DNA from: Cytophagaceae bacterium
Lineage (GTDB): Bacteria > Bacteroidota > Bacteroidia > Cytophagales > Spirosomataceae
Assembly: GCA_947471105.1 (NCBI GenBank)
Contig: CANIYB010000178.1
Span: 1 to 5,309, forward strand
Length of the DNA stretch: 5,309 nt
Direction: 5' to 3'
The notes under the pieces were generated by a model. The model ran no database searches. It was not told where the DNA came from and saw only the letters and a list, made by a program, of their open reading frames with translations. Position 1 is the stretch's first letter; every line of letters begins with the position of its first letter. Of this stretch, positions 1 to 5,309 are shown one piece after another. A program made the translations under genes and the position numbers.

Positions 1-429
1 GGACGCATCTCTGATATCAAAGCACGTTACACCGTCATTCGGTCACTCACTGGGCGCGAATCCATCGTGCCCAATGAAATGCTGATCAACAGCCGCGTTG
101 AAAATTTGTCTTTGGCCGATTCACGCATCTTGCAGTCCACCCAAGTCACTGTCGCCTACGGCACGGATGTCGATGAGGTGATGCAACTTTTGATGCAGGC
201 CTGCGAGGCACAAAACAAAGTCTTGAAAGATCCATTGCCATTTGTCACGCTCACCAATTTTGGCGCTGATGGCTTGGAGTTTGGCGCCCATTACTGGGTC
301 GATGAACAACAGGCTGGTTTGCTGACTTTGAAGTCAGAAATTAACATTCGAATATTGCAGTTACTGCAAGCCAAGGGCATTGAGATTCCATACCCTCAGC
401 GTGTGGTTCATACCCGTAGCTTGCCCTAA
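1..429 (+). CDS. MscS-family mechanosensitive ion channel, C-terminal part (5' end outside window)
   Basis: The reading frame is open from the first base and ends at TAA 427-429, giving the last 142 residues of a protein whose start lies outside the window. An internal GTG at 67 should not be taken as the start, because conserved sequence continues upstream of it. The segment GRISDIKARYTVIRSLTGRE followed by VPNEMLINSRVENLSLAD is typical of the MscS family, where it forms the end of the beta domain just after the pore helix. It corresponds to the IPNGKII region of E. coli MscS. The following VTVAYGTDVDEV stretch and the rest form the alpha/beta cytoplasmic vestibule domain. The family sits in the inner membrane and releases small solutes when membrane tension rises. 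The long MscK-like and the short forms cannot be told apart here because the membrane part is missing. It converges on the hydrolase gene and is probably not part of that operon. Confidence 0.93.
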   Translation, partial: GRISDIKARYTVIRSLTGRESIVPNEMLINSRVENLSLADSRILQSTQVTVAYGTDVDEVMQLLMQACEAQNKVLKDPLPFVTLTNFGADGLEFGAHYWVDEQQAGLLTLKSEINIRILQLLQAKGIEIPYPQRVVHTRSLP

Positions 430-481
430 GTGCTATAGATAACTCGGCTCTTCAACAAAGCGTTTTAAAGCCGCACAGCCT

Positions 482-1429
482 TTATCGGTGCAAGTTGGCC
501 CTCAGCACCGATGCGCACATACTGACCGCTGTGTTGGCCTCTTGCATGACGCGCCCCATGGTGATGAAGCCATGAATTTGGCGTTCAAAGCAAATGTATT
601 GCGATGACACACCCGCACGAGACAAAGCATCTGCATACATCAAACCTTCGTCGCGCAAAGGATCAAATCCTGCAGTCATGATGAATGCAGGCGGAAGGCC
701 GGCATGGCTGGCAGCCAATTGCGGCGCGGCGCGCCAGTCTTTGGCGTCTTCGCGGTTCCTTAAGTAGTTCTCGGTGTAATACGCCATGGACTCTTGGGTG
801 AGCATGTAGCCTTTGCCATTGGTGTGAAACGAGGCTGTGTCGGGCCACATCAAAGTTGCAGGGTATATCAGTAACTGAAAAGCTGGCTGCACAGCAAGAC
901 CCTTTTGATCACGCAGTCCGATGCAAGCAGCTGCAGTCAAGTTGCCACCCGCACTGTCGCCCCCCATGGCGATGCGCGCAGGGTCAATGCCCAAGCTGGC
1001 AGCATGCGCAACAGTCCAGTTGAACGCCGCCACAGTGTCATCGTAGGCTGCGGGAAACTTGTGCTCAGGGCCCATGCGGTAGTCCACAGAGATCACCACG
1101 ATGTCTGCTTGTAGGCAAAGACTTCTGCACAGCACATCGTGGGTGTCTAAGTCGCCAACGGTCCAGCCGCCACCATGGATGTACACCAAGCCAGGCAGCG
1201 CTGCTTGCGATTGCGCGGCATGCGGATGGTAAACCCGCACAGGCACATTGACGCCGTCATAAGACACGACTTTATCTTCTACTTTGAACACCTCGGGTGC
1301 ATCGGGTTGTGTGAAAGTGCGCCTAGACCTGTAAGAGCTTCGTGCTTCCACAGGCGTCATGGTGTTCACAGCCGGAACACCTTTGTCAATCATGAGTTGC
1401 ATCAAGGCTTGAGCTTGTGGGTCTAACAT
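482..1429 (-). CDS. alpha/beta hydrolase, HSL (hormone-sensitive lipase) family carboxylesterase
   Basis: This is a 315-residue cytoplasmic serine esterase; no signal peptide is visible. From the ATG at 1429, the oxyanion-hole motif HGGG is at residues 85-88. The nucleophile elbow GDSAGGN places Ser159 as the catalytic serine. DPLRDEG supplies Asp256, and the IHGF segment supplies His286. The order and spacing match the HSL (family IV, alpha/beta-hydrolase-3) group, whose members cleave short-chain acyl esters, and the length is normal. A TTG at 1444 would add five residues (MKVSA) but has no ribosome-binding site; the ATG has a modest purine-rich GAAAGTAAG upstream, so I prefer it. The gene starts 27 bases after dctM on the same strand with no terminator between them, so it is probably the last gene of the TRAP operon. 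Its substrate is unknown; a role on the imported compound or a CoA/ester derivative is only inferred from position. Confidence 0.93.
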   Translation of the reverse strand: MLDPQAQALMQLMIDKGVPAVNTMTPVEARSSYRSRRTFTQPDAPEVFKVEDKVVSYDGVNVPVRVYHPHAAQSQAALPGLVYIHGGGWTVGDLDTHDVLCRSLCLQADIVVISVDYRMGPEHKFPAAYDDTVAAFNWTVAHAASLGIDPARIAMGGDSAGGNLTAAACIGLRDQKGLAVQPAFQLLIYPATLMWPDTASFHTNGKGYMLTQESMAYYTENYLRNREDAKDWRAAPQLAASHAGLPPAFIMTAGFDPLRDEGLMYADALSRAGVSSQYICFERQIHGFITMGRVMQEANTAVSMCASVLRANLHR

Positions 1430-1456
1430 GGCACTTACTTTCAAATCAAAGTTTTG

Positions 1457-2752
1457 TTAAGAGTTCATCAAAGATGGCAGGTACAAGCTGAGCGAAGGAA
1501 AGAACAGCAAGATGGCCAAGGTGATCACTTGCATGGCCACAAAAGGCCAGCAACCGCGAAAGATGGTGCCAAGGCCTACCTTGGGCAGCAATGTGTTCAA
1601 TACAAACAAGTTCATGCCCACAGGAGGTGAGATGAGCCCGATCTGAATGACCATCACAATCAAGACACCAAACCATACGGGGTCAAAACCCAGCTGCATC
1701 ACAATGGGAAAAAACAAGGGGATGGTCAACAAGACCATGGTGAGCTCTTCCATGACGGTGCCCAAGATGATGTAAATCACCATCATGGCGCCGACCACCA
1801 TCACAGGCGAGAGTCCCAAATGGGTAATCCATTCCTTCAAGTCACCGGGCATGGTGGTGAAGTTCACAAAGTTGGCAAACACAGTGGCTGCAATCAACAA
1901 GGTAAAGAGCATGCCTGTGGTGCGAGCAGACTCCACCAAAATGCTCATCAGGCTGTCCCATGTGAGGGCTTTGCGCGCCCAAGCAAACAAAAATGCGCCT
2001 GCAGCGCCCATGCCTGCGCCTTCAGTGGCCGTAAAAATGCCGCCGTAAATGCCACCTAACACCACAAACACCAACAACAAAACACCCCAAATGCCGCGCA
2101 ATGCTTCCATGCGTTGCGTCCAAGTAAACTTTTCACCAGCAGGTGCGTGTTCTGGATCGCGTGAGGTCATGATGACCACGGCCACCATGAGCAAGATGGC
2201 GGTCAAGATACCGGGAATGACACCTGCTGCAAACAATTTGCCGATGTGGGTTTCGGTCACGATGCCGTAAATCACCATGATGGTGGAGGGCGGAATCATG
2301 ATGCCCAAGGTGCCCCCTGCGGCAATCACACCTGTCGACAAGGCATCGCTGTAACCCAATTTTTTCATGGAGGGATAAGCCACCTTGCTCATGGTGGCTG
2401 CAGTGGCAATGGAGGAGCCGCAGATGGCACCAAAGCCTGCGCAAGCCGCAATGGTGGCATGTGCCAGGCCCCCGCGGCGGTGTCCAATGAAGGTGTAAGC
2501 GGCATGAAACAGTTCATGCGCCAAACCGGCACGTGCGACAAAGTTGCCCATCAAAATGAACAAAGGAATGACGGACAAGGTATAGGCAAAGCCAGTTTCT
2601 TGCACCACTTGGGCGGTACTTGCCAAAGCAGGCATCCAGCCCCGGGTAAGGCCAATGCCAACCACACCCACCAAGCCCATGGAAAAGGCCAAAGGCATGC
2701 GCAACAGGGCCAAGCCAAAGATGGCTATGAAGCCAATGAGTGCTTCTGTCAC
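1457..2752 (-). CDS. dctM: TRAP transporter large permease subunit, DctM family
   Basis: This 431-residue polytopic inner-membrane protein is the transport subunit of a tripartite ATP-independent periplasmic transporter. In this family it uses an ion gradient, usually sodium, to move a carboxylate delivered by the DctP protein. Family hallmarks are visible: ISVIPLF-type segment near residues 60-66 (here LSVIPLFILMGN), CGSSIATAATM at 111-121, AAGGTLGIMIPPSTIMVIYG at 144-163, TEGAGMGAAG at 243-252, GTVMEELTM at 331-339 and the near C-terminal IGLISPPVGMNLFV at 371-384. About a dozen hydrophobic spans fill the protein, and the length is normal. It starts with GTG and overlaps the dctQ stop by four bases (GTGA on the minus strand), which indicates translational coupling. 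A strong AAGGAGG lies six bases before the start. No broken or missing segment is seen. Confidence 0.97.
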   Translation of the reverse strand: MTEALIGFIAIFGLALLRMPLAFSMGLVGVVGIGLTRGWMPALASTAQVVQETGFAYTLSVIPLFILMGNFVARAGLAHELFHAAYTFIGHRRGGLAHATIAACAGFGAICGSSIATAATMSKVAYPSMKKLGYSDALSTGVIAAGGTLGIMIPPSTIMVIYGIVTETHIGKLFAAGVIPGILTAILLMVAVVIMTSRDPEHAPAGEKFTWTQRMEALRGIWGVLLLVFVVLGGIYGGIFTATEGAGMGAAGAFLFAWARKALTWDSLMSILVESARTTGMLFTLLIAATVFANFVNFTTMPGDLKEWITHLGLSPVMVVGAMMVIYIILGTVMEELTMVLLTIPLFFPIVMQLGFDPVWFGVLIVMVIQIGLISPPVGMNLFVLNTLLPKVGLGTIFRGCWPFVAMQVITLAILLFFPSLSLYLPSLMNS

Positions 2753-3234
2753 AGAACACCTCCTTCTGATTCTTCGCCTTCACCCAAGGGCTTGAAGACC
2801 AAGATCAAATGAACGATGCCTGCGAGACCGCACATGAAGCCCATGCCCATGATGAAAGGCGCTTTTGAAATTTTGAGCTGAGCTGTGGTTTCGCCAAAAG
2901 CGGCGAAGTCAATGCCGGTGGAAATCATGAGCCATCCCAAAGCCAGCAATGCCAAACTGCACAGGAAGTTGACGAATGCTTTTTGAAACTTCACAAAGCC
3001 TTTGGGCCAGAAGCTGTCTAATGAGTCAAAGACCACATGTTCAGCCTTGCGCGAGACCAGGGGCAGTGCGCCAAAAATGACGACCACCATGAGCAACTCG
3101 GTGAGCTCCAAGGAGCCCGCGATGGAATGGTCTAAAAGTTTTCTGCCAGAGACATCAAAAAATGTCAAAACCATGATGGCAAAAAGTGCAATCCCAGAAA
3201 TCAGGCTGCAGAGTTGATCGAGATATTTATTCAC
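2749..3234 (-). CDS. dctQ: TRAP transporter small permease subunit, DctQ family
   Basis: This 161-residue inner-membrane protein is the small, four-helix subunit that packs against DctM and helps dock the periplasmic binding protein. Hydrophobic spans are seen at about residues 9-26, 43-62, 87-106 and 125-147. Family signatures are the TFFDVSGRKLLDHSIAGSLELTE stretch (residues 24-46; key parts FFDVSGRKLL and GSLELTE) and SRKAEHVVFDS at 61-71. The C-terminus is short and acidic (GEGEESEGG). The GTG at 3234 is the chosen start because it gives the full first helix; its ribosome-binding site is weak (TTGGAA about six bases upstream). It lies 95 bases downstream of dctP, with a terminator-like hairpin in that gap, and overlaps dctM by four bases. 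The weak site, GTG start and upstream hairpin all point to lower output than dctP. Confidence 0.95.
   Translation of the reverse strand: MNKYLDQLCSLISGIALFAIMVLTFFDVSGRKLLDHSIAGSLELTELLMVVVIFGALPLVSRKAEHVVFDSLDSFWPKGFVKFQKAFVNFLCSLALLALGWLMISTGIDFAAFGETTAQLKISKAPFIMGMGFMCGLAGIVHLILVFKPLGEGEESEGGVL
2759..2765 (-). promoter_or_regulatory. strong Shine-Dalgarno of dctM inside the dctQ coding end
   Basis: The minus strand reads AAGGAGG followed by six bases and then the GTG start at 2752. This is a full anti-Shine-Dalgarno match placed within the last codons of dctQ (encoding the EGG of the C-terminal EGGVL). It fixes the dctM start at the GTG and, with the four-base stop/start overlap, suggests that ribosomes finishing dctQ re-initiate on dctM. 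Confidence 0.85.
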
Positions 3235-3253
3235 TAAGATTCCAATGCGACAT

Positions 3254-3287
3254 AAAAAACGGTACCTCTCAATTTTGACAGGTACCG
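3254..3287 (-). terminator. intrinsic terminator / attenuator between dctP and dctQ
   Basis: Read on the minus strand, an 8-base stem CGGTACCT pairs perfectly with AGGTACCG across a 12-base loop (which can close further through TCAA/TTGA). It is followed at once by six T residues. That is the standard form of a rho-independent terminator in the direction of the operon. On the plus strand the downstream arm is followed by CTTTCAG rather than a T run, so it acts in one direction only. It lies inside the operon, after dctP and just before dctQ, so partial termination is the likely role. Confidence 0.8.
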
Positions 3288-3301
3288 CTTTCAGCTCAAT
3301 G

Positions 3302-3323
3302 ACAAACGCGGCAAGGCGTTTGT
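3302..3323 (-). other. second hairpin just after dctP (possible mRNA 3' stabiliser)
   Basis: The arms ACAAACGC and GCGTTTGT form a perfect 8-base stem with a six-base loop, starting seven bases beyond the dctP stop codon. No T run follows on the minus strand, so it is not a standard terminator. Together with the terminator 14 bases further on, it gives two tandem stems at the 3' end of the dctP message. Such stems commonly block 3' exonucleases. That function is inferred; the stem is directly visible. Confidence 0.55.
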
Positions 3324-3329
3324 TCTCAA

Positions 3330-4346
3330 TTATTTTTCAAGTTTGGCAATTTCAGCGCGGAACTCAGCCAAAACCTTTGCTGGGTCTTGCAGGCCTTTGG
3401 CCTTGGAGGCGGCAATCCAATTTTGCTCCAAAGATTGAGTTTTGGATTTGACGTCAGCCACAAACTTGGCATCGGCTTTGGTGACCAGCACATTGTTCAC
3501 TTGCATCAATGCAAAAGCACGGCGGTCGACCTTGTCCCAGCCACGACCAAAGATGCGTGCTGCAGTTTCGCCTGAAATTTCATCGACCGCTTTCTTGTCC
3601 TCAGGCGACAATTTTTCATATTTGCCTTGGTTCATCATGAACACGAAACTGGTGTTGTACATGCCGCCTGGAAACGTGGTGGCGTGCTTGATGATCTTGT
3701 CGATCTTGAATGATTCGGTTGACTCGGCTGGAAACAAGGTGCCATCCATCACGCCAGACGAAAGCAATTCGTACGAATCGGGTGCTGGCTTCAATGTGGC
3801 ATTCATGTTCAAAGCCTTGGCCATGTCGTTGACCATGCCGCCGCCGACACGAAACTTGAGACCGCTCAAATCTTCTACCTTGACAATGGGACGCTTGACG
3901 TTGAACACGATGCCGGGGCCGTGTGTGAACAGGCTCAGTACCTTGACGCCTTGGTGCTCTGCTGCAAACTCAGGATGCTTGCCAGTGACACGGCTGAGCG
4001 CCACTGAAATAGATTCTGCACTGTTGCCTAGAAAGGGCAGCTCAGTCATTTGAGTGTGAACAAATCGGCCGGGGGTGTAGCCGTGTACGGTGTATGACAA
4101 GTCGGCCAGTCCGTTTTTCACGGCGTCGTAAGTGCCTGGCGCGGGTGAGACACCGCGAGGCAAGATGTTGCACTTGATGCGACCTTTGGTGTTGTTTTCC
4201 AATAAATCACACCATTCTTTTTGAGCCATAGAAGCAGTGTGGGTAGGTGGCAACCAGCTTGAAACGGTCAGGACTGTTTGGGCTTGCGTTGGGGCACTCA
4301 AGGCTGCAAAAGCCAGAATTGCCAAAGATAAATAAGACTTTTTCAT
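3330..4346 (-). CDS. dctP: TRAP transporter periplasmic solute-binding protein, DctP family
   Basis: This 338-residue protein is the periplasmic receptor of the TRAP system. It starts with a signal peptide: MKK, a hydrophobic core to about residue 18, and a likely cleavage after TQA (residue 22). The mature part shows the DctP pattern: GYTPGRFVHTQMTELPFL at 89-106, GLKFRVGGGMVNDMAKALN at 162-180 and the APDSYELLSSGVMDGTLFPAES region at 188-209. Arg166 in KFRVGG is the residue that in characterised family members forms a salt bridge with the substrate carboxylate, so an organic acid ligand is expected. MYNTSF at 229-234 adds a conserved asparagine. Only two cysteines exist, Cys46 and Cys59, both in the mature protein and possibly disulfide-bonded. 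The ATG at 4346 has GGAG six bases upstream. It is the first gene of the cluster; two hairpins follow its stop. The length is normal and the ligand cannot be named. Confidence 0.96.
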   Translation of the reverse strand: MKKSYLSLAILAFAALSAPTQAQTVLTVSSWLPPTHTASMAQKEWCDLLENNTKGRIKCNILPRGVSPAPGTYDAVKNGLADLSYTVHGYTPGRFVHTQMTELPFLGNSAESISVALSRVTGKHPEFAAEHQGVKVLSLFTHGPGIVFNVKRPIVKVEDLSGLKFRVGGGMVNDMAKALNMNATLKPAPDSYELLSSGVMDGTLFPAESTESFKIDKIIKHATTFPGGMYNTSFVFMMNQGKYEKLSPEDKKAVDEISGETAARIFGRGWDKVDRRAFALMQVNNVLVTKADAKFVADVKSKTQSLEQNWIAASKAKGLQDPAKVLAEFRAEIAKLEK

Positions 4347-4356
4347 GTCATGCTCC

Positions 4357-4368
4357 GGTCGGTGAATT
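4357..4368 (+). repeat. 12-base direct repeat, copy 1 (overlaps dctP leader/RBS)
   Basis: GGTCGGTGAATT occurs here and again, identical and in the same orientation, at 4453-4464. On the minus strand this copy reads AATTCACCGACC and runs directly into the GGAG ribosome-binding site of dctP. A protein bound here would therefore sit on the start of the dctP leader. Only one half-site (ACCGACC) is present; the other arm of the dyad is not conserved. Confidence 0.6.
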
Positions 4369-4445
4369 AAGCTTGCAGACGTGCTGCCAATGGAAGAAGG
4401 TTTTCAATAAAACCCTGCATACGGCATGGTAATGCCAATTAGCCA

Positions 4446-4459
4446 ACCGATTGGTCGGT
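4446..4459. promoter_or_regulatory. TetR-like operator dyad upstream of dctP
   Basis: ACCGA and TCGGT are perfect inverted arms around a four-base centre TTGG. The 14 bases differ at only two central positions from ACCGACCGGTCGGT, a palindrome type that many TetR-family regulators recognise; this comparison is from memory and not from a search. The right arm belongs to the 12-base repeat. It lies about 100 bases upstream of the dctP start and about 200 upstream of etfB. A repressor of the TRAP operon is the simplest reading. No regulator gene is present in the window. Confidence 0.5.
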
Positions 4460-4464
4460 GAATT
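4453..4464 (+). repeat. 12-base direct repeat, copy 2 (part of the operator dyad)
   Basis: This is an identical copy of GGTCGGTGAATT, 96 bases from the first. Its GGTCGGT part overlaps the right arm of the ACCGA/TCGGT dyad. The spacing is close to nine helical turns, so both copies would face the same side of the DNA. Confidence 0.6.
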
Positions 4465-4540
4465 CCCGAAGTTTTCGCAGTTTTAAACAAGGCGGCAGTG
4501 CTATAAAATGCGAACGGTCGTGCTTTTTTGGGTGCAAGGC

Positions 4541-4568
4541 TTGAGAAAATGCTTTGATCAGGCACAAT
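4541..4568 (+). promoter_or_regulatory. candidate sigma-70 promoter of etfB
   Basis: TTGAGA (five of six matches to the -35 consensus, 4541-4546) is followed after 16 bases by CACAAT (four of six matches to the -10, 4563-4568). Transcription would start near 4575, inside the large palindrome, leaving a leader of about 88 bases before the etfB ATG. An alternative is that TTGACG inside the palindrome serves as a -35, but no good -10 follows it. Confidence 0.4.
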
Positions 4569-4589
4569 TGACGTTTACGTTAACGTCAA
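4568..4589. promoter_or_regulatory. palindromic operator over the etfB promoter, LiuR-like
   Basis: TTGACGTT and AACGTCAA form perfect 8-base arms around TACGTT. The site overlaps the probable -10/+1 region of etfB. Its ACGTT/AACGT core resembles, as I recall them, the binding sites of LiuR, a MerR-family regulator of branched-chain amino acid and acyl-CoA catabolism in proteobacteria. Control of an electron transfer flavoprotein by such a regulator makes biochemical sense. The palindrome is seen directly; the regulator is inferred. The lack of a T run and of a preceding gene argues against a terminator. Confidence 0.6.
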
Positions 4590-4662
4590 CTAAGCAAAGA
4601 CTTTCTGCGTAGACATTCGAATCAATTATCAGTGAGCCTGTTTTTTTCTTGGAGATTTGGCA

Positions 4663-5309
4663 ATGAAAATTCTTGTGCCCGTGAAGCGGGTTGTTGATTA
4701 CAACGTGAAGGTGCGCGTCAAATCTGACGGCACGGGCGTCGATATCGCCAACGTCAAAATGAGCATGAACCCCTTTGACGAGATTGCTGTCGAAGAGGCA
4801 GTTCGCCTGAAAGAGAAGGGCTTTGCCACTGAAGTGATCGCTGTTTCTTGCGGTGTGACGCAGTGTCAAGAAACATTGCGCACCGCCATGGCCATCGGCG
4901 CCGACCGCGCCATCTTGGTTGAAACCACAGAAGAATTGCAGCCATTGGCGGTGGCCAAATTGCTGAAAGCCTTGGTCGACAAAGAACAACCTGGCCTGAT
5001 CATTTTGGGCAAGCAAGCCATTGACGACGATTGCAACCAAACCGGCCAAATGTTGGCTGCTTTGGCTGACTTGCCGCAAGCTACCTTCGCATCCAAAGTC
5101 GAAGTGGTGGACGGCAAAGCTCAGGTCACGCGCGAGATCGATGGCGGTCTGGAAATATTGTCAATCACCATGCCCGCTGTGATCACCACTGACTTGCGCT
5201 TGAATGAACCGCGCTATGTCACCTTGCCCAACATCATGAAGGCCAAGAAGAAACAACTCGACACCTACAAGCCAGAAGATTTGGGTGTCGATGTGTCACC
5301 TCGCATCAC
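4663..5309 (+). CDS. etfB: electron transfer flavoprotein beta subunit (3' end outside window)
   Basis: The frame starts at ATG 4663, with GGAGA seven bases upstream, and stays open to the window end: 215 codons of a protein usually near 249 residues, so roughly 35 are missing. EtfB pairs with EtfA to carry electrons from acyl-CoA dehydrogenases to ETF-ubiquinone oxidoreductase. Seen in order are the N-terminal MKILVPVKRVVDYNVKVRV, SMNPFDEIAVEEAVRLKE (34-51), the AMP-binding-type segment GKQAIDDDCNQTGQM (116-130), and TREIDGGLE (156-164). The EtfB signature DLRLNEPRYVTLPNIMKAKKK spans 177-197. In this family the TLPNIMKAKKK loop, with its leucine (Leu188 here), is the part that touches partner dehydrogenases. 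It is of the housekeeping (group I) type rather than the nitrogen-fixation FixA type by overall similarity. etfA is expected directly downstream. It is transcribed divergently from dctP. Confidence 0.97.
   Translation, partial: MKILVPVKRVVDYNVKVRVKSDGTGVDIANVKMSMNPFDEIAVEEAVRLKEKGFATEVIAVSCGVTQCQETLRTAMAIGADRAILVETTEELQPLAVAKLLKALVDKEQPGLIILGKQAIDDDCNQTGQMLAALADLPQATFASKVEVVDGKAQVTREIDGGLEILSITMPAVITTDLRLNEPRYVTLPNIMKAKKKQLDTYKPEDLGVDVSPRI

Larger units (their letters stand above)
4347..4662. other. divergent intergenic region between dctP and etfB
   Basis: These 316 bases hold the control regions of two divergent genes and no credible gene. From left to right I see: the dctP ribosome-binding site (GGAG on the minus strand, 4353-4356), copy one of a 12-base repeat, a small dyad GGCAT-GGTA-ATGCC (4423-4436), a TetR-like dyad with copy two of the repeat, an AT-rich TATAAAAT at 4502-4509, a candidate sigma-70 promoter (4541-4568), a large palindrome (4568-4589), and the etfB ribosome-binding site GGAGA (4651-4655, seven bases before ATG). 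TAAAAT at 4504 has only a poor -35 match (TTTTAA, 17-base gap), so it is a second-choice etfB promoter. I could not place a convincing -35/-10 pair for dctP on the minus strand. Confidence 0.8.

Noticed and set aside
445..473. Possible terminator between the convergent mscS and hydrolase genes (CGGCT/AGCCG)
   Set aside because: There are only five paired bases across a 19-base loop and no T run on either strand. Too weak to call.
1442..1444. TTG as the hydrolase start
   Set aside because: It would add only five residues, has no ribosome-binding site, and an in-frame ATG follows at 1429. The conserved domain begins well after both.
2246..2812. Plus-strand open frame of 188 codons opposite dctM
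   Set aside because: The product is rich in His, Gly, Gln and Asn with no recognisable domain, and it is fully antisense to the well-supported dctM. It is an antisense shadow.
3442..4053. Plus-strand open frame of 203 codons opposite dctP
   Set aside because: It is antisense to dctP, has no domain or ribosome-binding site that I can support, and its composition mirrors dctP codon use.
4423..4436. GGCAT-GGTA-ATGCC dyad as an operator or attenuator
   Set aside because: A five-base stem with a four-base loop is common by chance, and nothing nearby gives it a role.
4502..4509. TATAAAAT as the main etfB -10 box
   Set aside because: The -10 match is good, but the -35 at the right distance (TTTTAA) is poor and the site is about 155 bases from etfB. 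The TTGAGA/CACAAT pair is better placed relative to the palindrome. It is kept only as an alternative.
4558..5079. Minus-strand open frame of 173 codons covering the etfB start and its upstream region
   Set aside because: It lies antisense to a clear etfB, its product resembles no protein family I know, and its end runs through the regulatory palindrome (giving a VNVNVN repeat). It is a shadow of etfB codon bias.

Overview
The window looks like chromosomal DNA of a betaproteobacterium, most likely a Comamonadaceae member (Limnohabitans/Rhodoferax/Polaromonas type). This is inferred from the protein sequences, the moderate GC, the frequent TTG leucine codons and the gene mix. It is not proven by any marker gene. 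I see no tRNA, rRNA, CRISPR array, insertion sequence or phage gene.

Layout: (1) positions 1-429, plus strand, hold the C-terminal end of an MscS-family mechanosensitive channel. (2) It converges across a 52-base gap on a minus-strand cluster that reads from right to left. The cluster encodes a TRAP-type solute-binding protein (dctP, 4346-3330), the small permease (dctQ, 3234-2749), the large permease (dctM, 2752-1457) and an HSL-family alpha/beta hydrolase (1429-482). (3) A 316-base divergent intergenic region (4347-4662) carries several dyads and repeats. (4) On the plus strand from 4663, etfB (electron transfer flavoprotein beta subunit) begins and is cut by the window end.

How the genes fit together: DctP would capture an organic acid in the periplasm and hand it to the DctQM sodium- or proton-driven permease. 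The hydrolase, 27 bases behind dctM, would probably cleave an ester-like compound, perhaps the imported one. EtfB (with EtfA, expected just downstream) takes electrons from acyl-CoA dehydrogenases to the quinone pool, so the divergent pair may link uptake with acyl-CoA catabolism. The substrate cannot be read from the sequence.

The most informative non-coding signals are: an intrinsic terminator between dctP and dctQ that should make the binding protein more abundant than the permease; a near-perfect palindrome over the likely etfB promoter that resembles sites of MerR-family acyl-CoA regulators (LiuR type); and a TetR-like dyad plus a 12-base direct repeat upstream of dctP, one copy of which runs through the dctP ribosome-binding site. 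All genes belong to known families. I found no convincing evidence of a wholly new system; the novelty, if any, is in the regulation and in the unknown TRAP/hydrolase substrate.
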